A model generated the notes under the pieces. That model worked only from the letters and a program-made list of their open reading frames with translations, was not told the origin of the DNA and searched no databases. Positions 18,870-26,378 of a DNA stretch of 39,914 bases are shown one piece after another. Numbering within the stretch: the first letter of the stretch is position 1; each line of letters opens with the position of its first letter. The translations under genes and the position numbers were made by a program. Source of the DNA: JAAYZB01 sp937958685 (GTDB lineage: Bacteria > Bacillota_I > Bacilli_A > Izemoplasmatales > Hujiaoplasmataceae); the NCBI GenBank assembly GCA_036824265.1, contig DAITAL010000011.1:1-39914 (forward strand), given 5' to 3'.

Positions 18870-21398
18870 ATGATGAAACCAAGACCACTTCTGCTCATCG
18901 CGACCGTCATCTCCTTGTTCTTTCTGCTGGCCTGTCGGGAGGATACGACGACAGCCACCACGCATCAATCGCCGACCACGGCTATGTCCGTCACGACTTT
19001 GCCACTGACAACTTTGACAAGTTCGGCAGTCAGCACCACTTCAGGAACTGTGACAACGACCGACAATCCCTATTTCATCAGCAACCCCGGTTTCGAAGCA
19101 GGCGTCCTGAGCGATTGGACGGTCCTTTCCGGCAATGCCTTCAGCGACGCTACCGTCACCTCCAGTTCCGAAGTCACCCTGGGCATCCCCTACAACAAGG
19201 TAGGCAACTACTTTCTCGGGGGCGCTCCGGAAGCCTACACCGGCCGCGTGCGCTCGGAGAGTTTCATCCTCCAGGGGTCTGGTTATGTCTCATTCCTCTT
19301 GGGGGGCGGCTATTTGTCAACGCTTTGCTACGTCGCGATTGTTGAAGAGGATACCAATCTCGAACTTTTCCGCATCGGCAACGAAGCCTATGCCGAGATA
19401 AGCGAGACCACGCATCCCGCCCAAATGACGCGTCATTATATCGACTTGCGGGCACATCTGGGCAAGAATATCTATTATCTCATCGTCGATGAAGCCACCG
19501 CAAACGGCGGCTACATCAACGTCGATGAGTTCATCAGTTTCTACTACACCGTTCCAGACATGACCGACGGCATCATAGCGACCAACATCCGTCCGGTGTT
19601 TCCACCCCTATCGGGGATTCCCAACGTGCTCTATAACGGCGCTTTCCAGAGCGGCACCTTGGCCGGTTGGACCGTGATCGGCGAGACCGGTGTCTTCCGG
19701 GACAGCCACATCAATTTGGACAAGCGGCTCTCCAACCGGCCCGACGAGACCAAAATCGGCGTTCTGCGCTCCTCGGCCTTCAAGGTGGCGGGCAAGAACA
19801 TCATCTCTTTCCGCCTGGGAGCGACGAAGCATGCCGACCTCACCTATCTTTCCCTCAAGCTTGTCGGCACCAACGAGGAGATCTTCAGGACCTACAGCGA
19901 CCGCTGGCGGGATGCGCATGAGGAGGCGACCCATCTCTATTATGTCGATCTGCGCGCTTATGCCGGCGAGGCGGTCTATCTCGAACTCGTGGACAACGCC
20001 CGCGGCGACTGGGGCCTCATCACCCTGGAACAGGTGGTTACCTATTACGAGACCGATCCCGTGATCAATGACGAGATCGCCTGGAATCTCCTGTGGGAAA
20101 CAAGCGCCACCAGGGATTATGCCGCGATGCGCGCCTATGTCGATCCGCTGATCGCAGGCATCGCCGATGAGACTGAGAGGCTCACGTTCCAGAAGACATT
20201 CTACGCCACCATCGACGGCATCCAGAACTTCAAGGGCTCATGGCCTGGCGTTCTCGACTATAAAGACAATGGCATGACCTTCGTCTATACCGGCGACATC
20301 CAGGCGATGTGGCTGCGCGACTCGAGCGCCCAGGTTCTGCCCTATCTGCAGTTTCTAAAGATTGATGACGATGTCAAACACATGGTCAGGGGCTTGCTCT
20401 TGCAGCAGTTCGAACAGATCCGCCGCGACCCCTACGCCAACGCCTTCAACCCCGATGGGAGCGTCTTCGAACGCAAGTTCGAGATCGACTCGCTCTGTTA
20501 CCCGCTGTGGCTGGCAAGCGAATATTACCAAAGGACCGGCGATGACACGATCTTCGACTATTTCTTCGAACTCACCGTCAAAAAGGTCGTTGCGACCCTC
20601 AAACAAGAACAAGACCACAGTGATGCCAACTACCGGATCGAAAACGAACACGACCGCTCAATCGGCTCCCACGCCTTCAATCCAGAGAGCAAACTGATCT
20701 GGAGCGGCTACCGCCCCTCCGATGATGTCTGTTACTACAAGTACTTCATCCCCGGAAACATGTTCGCGGTCGCCACGCTCGAGAAAATGGTTCACCTTTT
20801 CGAAGCTTTGAATCTCGATCCCAACCTGAAAACAGAAATGAGCGAACTCGCCGCCGAAGTTCGCGAAGCGATCGAAACCTACGGGGTTTACGATCATCCC
20901 GAACATGGGCGCATCTATGTCTTCGAGACGACCGGCGCCACCAGCGAGGCGGCCTCAAGCCAGGAGAAACTCCTGGCGGATGCGGCGAACATCCCCTCGC
21001 TCCTGGCCATCCCCTGGCTGGGCTATGCGGATAAGGACGATCCCCTTTACCTGAACACCCGGGCTTTCATCTTAAGCGAGGACAATCCCTACTATCACGA
21101 AGGCACCTATGCCGAAGGCGTCGGCGATCCCCATGACAGCATCTACCAAAACAACCCGTCGCTGCCCGTCGTCTGGCACATGGCCTTGGCAATGCAAGGC
21201 TTGACCACCGACGATCCCGAGGAGATCCGCCTGATGATCGACTACATGACAAATACCACCGCGGGCACCTATGTGATGCATGAGGCTTTCAATGCCAACA
21301 ACCCCTCAGAGTACACCCGTGATTACTTCACCTGGCCTTGCGCCCTCTATGCCGAGTTGTACCTAAGAGATATCCTCGGCATCAACCTGGACTATTAG
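18870..21398 (+). CDS. GH125 exo-alpha-1,6-mannosidase lipoprotein
   Basis: 842 residues. Lipobox LLAC (Cys22), Thr-rich spacer (about 26-66), the two beta-sandwich domains found in neighbouring proteins (about 68-230 and 245-395), then a full GH125 catalytic domain (about 405-840). Family blocks seen include YTGDIQAMWLRDSSAQ, FERKFEIDSLCYPLWL, YKYFIPGNMFA, NPYYHEGTYAEGVGDPH and YTRDYFTWPCALYAE. GH125 enzymes are metal-independent inverting exo-mannosidases acting on alpha-1,6-linked mannose. The start is supported by a strong GGGGAGG upstream. Export and fusion to binding domains imply action on a surface-bound alpha-mannan or N-glycan core. This gene gives the best clue to the substrate of the whole operon. 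Confidence 0.93.
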   Translation: MMKPRPLLLIATVISLFFLLACREDTTTATTHQSPTTAMSVTTLPLTTLTSSAVSTTSGTVTTTDNPYFISNPGFEAGVLSDWTVLSGNAFSDATVTSSSEVTLGIPYNKVGNYFLGGAPEAYTGRVRSESFILQGSGYVSFLLGGGYLSTLCYVAIVEEDTNLELFRIGNEAYAEISETTHPAQMTRHYIDLRAHLGKNIYYLIVDEATANGGYINVDEFISFYYTVPDMTDGIIATNIRPVFPPLSGIPNVLYNGAFQSGTLAGWTVIGETGVFRDSHINLDKRLSNRPDETKIGVLRSSAFKVAGKNIISFRLGATKHADLTYLSLKLVGTNEEIFRTYSDRWRDAHEEATHLYYVDLRAYAGEAVYLELVDNARGDWGLITLEQVVTYYETDPVINDEIAWNLLWETSATRDYAAMRAYVDPLIAGIADETERLTFQKTFYATIDGIQNFKGSWPGVLDYKDNGMTFVYTGDIQAMWLRDSSAQVLPYLQFLKIDDDVKHMVRGLLLQQFEQIRRDPYANAFNPDGSVFERKFEIDSLCYPLWLASEYYQRTGDDTIFDYFFELTVKKVVATLKQEQDHSDANYRIENEHDRSIGSHAFNPESKLIWSGYRPSDDVCYYKYFIPGNMFAVATLEKMVHLFEALNLDPNLKTEMSELAAEVREAIETYGVYDHPEHGRIYVFETTGATSEAASSQEKLLADAANIPSLLAIPWLGYADKDDPLYLNTRAFILSEDNPYYHEGTYAEGVGDPHDSIYQNNPSLPVVWHMALAMQGLTTDDPEEIRLMIDYMTNTTAGTYVMHEAFNANNPSEYTRDYFTWPCALYAELYLRDILGINLDY

Positions 21399-21407
21399 GA
21401 GATCACC

Positions 21408-23930
21408 ATGAAGAAAAAACTTGCGATCCTGATCCTTTCCACCCTGCTTTTGTTCATCGCCACCCCGCTCTTGCTCCCCAAGGTGAGCGCGGAGATCCCG
21501 GCGCGGGAATACGGCGCGGATTTGGCCTTCGGCCGGCGCGTCGTCTCGACCGCGAACACCGATGAACATCAGAACATCCGCGCCGTGGACGGCAATCCCC
21601 TAACCCGTTATGCCGCCCAAGCGGACCATAATGCCTACTTTTACGTCGATCTCGGTTCCATCGAAAAGATCGGTAAAGTCGTGATCGACTTCGAGGCCGC
21701 CTATGCCGGCGAATATCAGCTCCAACTCTCAAACGATGCTTTGACCTGGACGACGGTCGCCACGATCCAAAACACCGGACCGACCGTCGATGAGATCGAA
21801 TTCCCCGAGTTCCTGGAAGCCCAGTTCGTGCGCTTCCAAGGCGTCGAACGCGGCACCGATTGGGGCTATTCGTTCTGGAGTTTCGAGGTCTACGGTCCGG
21901 CGAGCCTGGCGAAGGGCGCCGATGTCGTCTTTGTCTCCTCAAACGAGAACGAAACCGTCCATAACCGCCAACACATGACCGATGGCGATGCCTCGACCCG
22001 CTGGGCATCGAGCGTCGCCGACAACCAATACGTGATCATCGACCTCCTGGATGCCAAAACCTTCGACATGATCAAGATCCGCTGGGAAGTCTCCTTCGCC
22101 AGGCGCTTCGCGATCTACGGATTCACAGGCACGCCTAGCGGCGCTTATCCCGAAAGAAGCGCTACTGGCTGGTATCTGCTCCAAAAGTCCGATGTCGGTC
22201 TCGGCGAAGTCGACACTTTCCAACTTGACGGCTACCAGACCACCCGGTTCATCAAGATCGAGCTGATCCAAAGGGAAACGAGCGAAGAAACGAAGAAGAC
22301 CGGCCGCCTGCCGTGGGAATCAACCTTCTCGATCTATGAATTCGAGCTCTACGACTGGGCTTCGATCCACGCCGCCAAACTCGGGAGCGTGATGGAATTC
22401 TCCAAGGCCGCGCCCGCTTGGACGGCGATGGCCAACATCACCTTGAATCCATCCGGACTGCTTCTCGCTCCGATCGGCTATCCGATCGCGGCCGACGGCG
22501 TCGTCACCAACCTGGCAAGCATCGCTGATGGTGACATCCCCGGTTTCGAGTCCTACGCGGTTTACAATCCCGCGATCATCTACGACAACGAACGGGAGCT
22601 GTTCCACATGATCTACCGCGCCGAATTACCCGACAACTTCCGCTATTATTTCCAGAACCATGACCTTGGCCGCTATAAATACGATCTTGGCCACATGTCC
22701 TCACTCGCTTATGCGTATTCATATGATGGCATCAACTGGGAACGGGGCGTCGACAATCCGATCGCCTGGGCTACCTCCACCGACGAACAGGGTGGCGGGC
22801 TGGAAGACCCGCGGATGTTCAAGATTGAAAACGATCCCAACCGCGGCGGGCTTACGACCTACTACATCACCTATACGATGTATGACAACACGATGACCCG
22901 CGAGGGCATCATCTACACCCATGACTTCATCACTTTCCATAAGGAAGGTCGCCTCGCCCCCGACTATCCCCACAACAACAAATCCGGAACCTTCCTCACC
23001 GATCCCGAAGGCAATGCCGTGATGATCAACGATCCCCGTCCCGGCAAGACGGGCAAGGTCTACATCATCTACATGAAAGATGGCGGCTACACCCGCATCG
23101 GCTTCACAACGGATGTCCTCCGCATCGAAGCAGAAGACATCATCGACATCGATTCTACCGGCTTCGGCGCCAACGACATCGAAGCCCTGACCAAGGGCAA
23201 CGAATCGTGCATGGCCCTCACCAACATCTACGGACCCGACGACGAGGATATCTATCTGATGTATGGCGGCGGCATCTTGAGCAATCCCGAGATCAAGAAC
23301 CAGCAACCCAACTCCACCGATTGGTTCTACGCGCTCGGCGTCCTCAAGACGACAAAGACGAACCCCTTCGAACTCACGCACTTCACCTATGATCTCAGCG
23401 AACCGACGATGTATCCCACCAACACCAACAAGATCGACTACGGCCTCTTCAACAAGTGCATGTTCGCCGACTCGATGATCCGCCACGACAACCAGTGGTA
23501 TCTCTACTACGGCGCCGGCGACATGTATGTGGGCCTGGCGCTTTCCCGGGGCGATTTCGGCGCCCCGGCGGCCACTTACGAAGTCGATGGCGCGACCCTG
23601 ATCGCCAGGACCAAAGCCCTGAACAAGACCTATGGCACCGACAAGCGCGCCCGCCAGGTCGAATTCGTCGCCGAAATCCATGCCCTTGACGGCACGCTCC
23701 TCGACATCGCGGTCAACGGCTATGCGATCGAGCACTTCACCCACTCCCTCACCGGCAAGTATTCCACCGGGGACCAGATCACCGTCAGCCTTGATCCATC
23801 GCTTGTTGAAGGCATCACGGACAACTACTACGTCGTTGCTTACATCCGCGATTTCGCGACCAAGGAAGTCTTGAACAATCCGTCCGCCTACCTCGTCGTC
23901 ACGCCCGTCGTGACCAAGACGGGAAAGTAG
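21408..23930 (+). CDS. Secreted protein with two F5/8C-type domains and GH130-like catalytic domain
   Basis: 840 residues with a Sec signal peptide ending near KVSA and no lipobox, so probably released or held by other interactions. Two discoidin (F5/8 type C) domains (about 42-165 and 168-312; FGRRVVSTANTDE..., HMTDGDASTRWAS) precede a GH130-like beta-propeller (about 320-715) with the family block GGLEDPRMF (about 463-471) and closing blade LYYGAGDMYVGLALS. A small Ig-like domain (about 725-838) ends the protein. The catalytic Asp of the EDPR block is present. Likely an extracellular beta-mannosidase that trims beta-linked caps before GH125 acts; the exact linkage is unknown. Confidence 0.85.
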   Translation: MKKKLAILILSTLLLFIATPLLLPKVSAEIPAREYGADLAFGRRVVSTANTDEHQNIRAVDGNPLTRYAAQADHNAYFYVDLGSIEKIGKVVIDFEAAYAGEYQLQLSNDALTWTTVATIQNTGPTVDEIEFPEFLEAQFVRFQGVERGTDWGYSFWSFEVYGPASLAKGADVVFVSSNENETVHNRQHMTDGDASTRWASSVADNQYVIIDLLDAKTFDMIKIRWEVSFARRFAIYGFTGTPSGAYPERSATGWYLLQKSDVGLGEVDTFQLDGYQTTRFIKIELIQRETSEETKKTGRLPWESTFSIYEFELYDWASIHAAKLGSVMEFSKAAPAWTAMANITLNPSGLLLAPIGYPIAADGVVTNLASIADGDIPGFESYAVYNPAIIYDNERELFHMIYRAELPDNFRYYFQNHDLGRYKYDLGHMSSLAYAYSYDGINWERGVDNPIAWATSTDEQGGGLEDPRMFKIENDPNRGGLTTYYITYTMYDNTMTREGIIYTHDFITFHKEGRLAPDYPHNNKSGTFLTDPEGNAVMINDPRPGKTGKVYIIYMKDGGYTRIGFTTDVLRIEAEDIIDIDSTGFGANDIEALTKGNESCMALTNIYGPDDEDIYLMYGGGILSNPEIKNQQPNSTDWFYALGVLKTTKTNPFELTHFTYDLSEPTMYPTNTNKIDYGLFNKCMFADSMIRHDNQWYLYYGAGDMYVGLALSRGDFGAPAATYEVDGATLIARTKALNKTYGTDKRARQVEFVAEIHALDGTLLDIAVNGYAIEHFTHSLTGKYSTGDQITVSLDPSLVEGITDNYYVVAYIRDFATKEVLNNPSAYLVVTPVVTKTGK

Positions 23931-23939
23931 GTGATGACG

Positions 23940-26075
23940 ATGAAAAGAGTATTCTTCTTGACCTTGATCCTCGGTTTGGGATTGACGCTTGCAGCCTGCA
24001 AAGATGAAACGACCACCACAAGCACCACACCCACGCAAACCACCACCCAGGCGACAACGGTTTCGACGACGACCATCTTGGCGGCTCCCGAAAATCTCGC
24101 CTTGAATGGGCGCACGCTCACCTGGAGCCCCGTGACCGGGGCAACCAACTACACCGTCAAAATCAACGACACGGAAACGACGATCACGAATGCGACCTAC
24201 CAGATCCCGGAGACTTTCTTCGGCACGCTCACGATCAGCGTCAAGGCCGGAGCCGTCACCACTGATTCACCGTATTCCACCGCCATTGTGCGACTCATCA
24301 CGAAGACGCTTCCCTATCCCGCCAACTTGGCGCAAGCCGGATCCACCGTTTCCTGGTCGCCGGTCGCGGATGCGAGCGGCTACGTCATCAAGATCAACGG
24401 CGTCGAATACTTCACCATGGAAACAACCTACGCCATCAATCCCGCCACCGCGACCACCATCCAGGTCCTCGCGGTCGGCAACGAAACCGCAGGCGTCTTG
24501 ACCAGCGCCTATTCACCCGCGCTCACGATCAAGGTGCCGCTTGCCGCGGTCACAAACATCCGTTATGAGGCGGGCGTGCTGATGTGGAACCCCGTCACCC
24601 ATGCGACCGGCTACATCCTCACGATCGGCACCAACCCGCCGGTGACGCTGTCGACCAATGTCTATGACAACACTTCCGCCCATGCGGGCGCCTTGAGCGT
24701 CACCGTGACGGCCATCGATGCCAGCGGCACCTATCTGGATTCCAGCCCCGCCACGACCACCATCACCTTCCCCACCCAGACGCTTGCCATCGTCACCAAT
24801 CTGGCGATCAACGGCGGGGTGCTCACCTTTGACAGCGTGGCTTTGGCCGATGGCTACCACATCTATCACAACGGGGAGTATCTGGCCCAGGTTACGACCA
24901 ACCTCTATGCGATTCCCGCACCGATCCTGGCGGAAGCCACCGGCTTCCTGCAGGTGATGGCGGTTTCTCAGGCGCAGCTATCCTCACCCTTGTCCGAACG
25001 GATCTATCTCGCGGTCCAGGTGATCACAAGTTATCCGGAATTGTTGGCGATGACGACCCACGGCAGCTATGAGCTGGGCAACGATATCGTCGCCACCGGC
25101 AGTTGGACACCCAAAGACTTTTCAGGAAATTTCGATGGCAAAGGCTTTTCCATCAGCGGCCTCGCCATCGACACGCCCCATGATCACACCGGTTTCTTCG
25201 GCTTGGTGGCAGATGCGACAATTTCCAATCTGCGGCTTGCCGGCACGCTCAATGTCACGAGCGACATCTATCAAATAGCCGTCGGCGGCCTTGCCGGGAG
25301 CGTTCTCAACTCAGCGATCACCGATGTGCAGGTGGAAATGGACATCATCCTGACCTCGACCAACGGCATCGCCCGTTTGGGCGGTCTGGTTGGCATTCTG
25401 GAAAACACCGATGTCACCGGGGCGATCTATTCTGGGACGATCACTTCCACCAATGCGATCGCCGGCGGCCTGATCGGCATCGCCCGCAATCCCGAACAAA
25501 CTTCACAAATATCGCAAAGCGGCACCAATGGCACCATCACCGCCACAGGCGGTGAACAGAGCCCCGCGGGCGGCTTCATCGGGATGTTCATAAACAATTC
25601 ACTGACGGTCAGGGAAGCATATGCCAAGATGGACGTCACCGGAACCAATTACGTTGGCGGCTTCGTTGGCTACTTGGGATCCGGACAGATCGTCGACTGC
25701 TATGCGGAAGGCACGATCGCCGCAACCGGCGACAGTTTTGTGCACTTGGGCGGCTTCATCGGCCGGCTGGAAGGCTACAACGCCACCCTCACCAGGGCTT
25801 TGGCGCTCACGACGGTGACAGAAGCCTCCGGCAGCCTCGAAGTCTATACGGGCGGTTTCGTCGGCAGGACACCGGGTGGCGACTGGGCGACACTCTACAT
25901 CGACTGCCACTACGACAATGTCTTGAGTCCCATCGACCGCATCGGCAATCCCGCAACCGGCCGGGGCAACGGCATCACCGGCATGGATCTCAATTCTGTT
26001 TCCGCTATTTCCAACTACAACGGCACCATCTGGGACTTTTCCGGGATGTGGCCGCGGCTGGCTTGGGAATCGTAG
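23940..26075 (+). CDS. Lipoprotein with fibronectin-like repeats and GLUG-type beta-helix
   Basis: About 711 residues. Lipobox LAAC (Cys20 from ATG 23940) and a Thr-rich spacer. Four related FN3-like repeats follow (about 45-355), each with an L-x-W-x-P-V-x-x-A-x-x-Y-like core (WSPVTGATNYTV, WSPVADASGYVI, WNPVTHATGYIL). The C-terminal half (about 365-711) is a string of GLUG-like repeats (FDGKGFSISGL, GGLAGSV, GGLVGIL, GGFIGMF, GGFVGYL, GGFIGRL, GGFVGRT) predicted to form a beta-solenoid. I prefer ATG 23940 to GTG 23931 or ATG 23934 because AGGTG at 23929-23933 is then correctly spaced. It is the last gene of the operon and probably an adhesin or substrate-binding surface protein. Confidence 0.75.
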   Translation: MKRVFFLTLILGLGLTLAACKDETTTTSTTPTQTTTQATTVSTTTILAAPENLALNGRTLTWSPVTGATNYTVKINDTETTITNATYQIPETFFGTLTISVKAGAVTTDSPYSTAIVRLITKTLPYPANLAQAGSTVSWSPVADASGYVIKINGVEYFTMETTYAINPATATTIQVLAVGNETAGVLTSAYSPALTIKVPLAAVTNIRYEAGVLMWNPVTHATGYILTIGTNPPVTLSTNVYDNTSAHAGALSVTVTAIDASGTYLDSSPATTTITFPTQTLAIVTNLAINGGVLTFDSVALADGYHIYHNGEYLAQVTTNLYAIPAPILAEATGFLQVMAVSQAQLSSPLSERIYLAVQVITSYPELLAMTTHGSYELGNDIVATGSWTPKDFSGNFDGKGFSISGLAIDTPHDHTGFFGLVADATISNLRLAGTLNVTSDIYQIAVGGLAGSVLNSAITDVQVEMDIILTSTNGIARLGGLVGILENTDVTGAIYSGTITSTNAIAGGLIGIARNPEQTSQISQSGTNGTITATGGEQSPAGGFIGMFINNSLTVREAYAKMDVTGTNYVGGFVGYLGSGQIVDCYAEGTIAATGDSFVHLGGFIGRLEGYNATLTRALALTTVTEASGSLEVYTGGFVGRTPGGDWATLYIDCHYDNVLSPIDRIGNPATGRGNGITGMDLNSVSAISNYNGTIWDFSGMWPRLAWES

Positions 26076-26106
26076 AATAAGGAAAGCTGGAAGATAATTT
26101 AAATAT

Positions 26107-26115
26107 AGGAGGTGG
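26107..26115 (+). other. Orphan Shine-Dalgarno sequence in the 171-base gap after the operon
   Basis: AGGAGGTGG is a near-perfect ribosome-binding site, but the frames after it stop within a few codons (GTG TCT TGA; TTG ACG TGA). The rest of 26076-26246 shows no convincing promoter or terminator hairpin, so transcription of the mannan operon may continue into the precursor gene at 26247. This could be the remains of a lost small gene or a ribosome standby site. Confidence 0.3.
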
Positions 26116-26246
26116 TGTCTTGACGTGACCGGGACACTGGGACACAAACGTATCACTATCATTGCCAACAGGATATTGCAAAAGGATCACAGCGTTTTTA
26201 CTCGCATTCATTGCTTTGCACCATCGATTTGCGAAGGAGGAAGAAT

Positions 26247-26378
26247 ATGAAAGAAACAACCAAGAAACAAGAATACGAACGGCCGACGCTCGAGGTCATC
26301 GAATTCGATCTCGAGGACAGCATCGCGACCAGCATGGATTTCGGCCCGTCGACGATTTGCGGTGAGCAGACATGGTAA
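26247..26378 (+). CDS. Putative RiPP precursor peptide A (43 aa)
   Basis: A very small gene with an excellent ribosome site (AAGGAGG at 26234-26240). The N-terminal half is charged, with a leader-like YERPTLEVIEF block (residues 10-20). The C-terminal half reads SIATSMDFGPSTICGEQT followed by a terminal Trp, with a single Cys at position 38. It has no signal peptide. The sister gene at 32849 has the same C-terminal half except for the last residue. The gene ends inside the start of the next gene (ATGGTAA, 7-base overlap at 26372-26378), implying coupling to the exported protein. A radical SAM enzyme and a PqqD-like protein are encoded 2.5-4.4 kb downstream. I infer a leader/core precursor; the modified residues are unknown. 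Confidence 0.75.
   Translation: MKETTKKQEYERPTLEVIEFDLEDSIATSMDFGPSTICGEQTW

Noticed and set aside
26162..26365. 67-codon frame overlapping precursor A
   Set aside because: It overlaps precursor A in another frame, has no ribosome site and an Arg-rich composition, and nothing equivalent exists ahead of precursor B.
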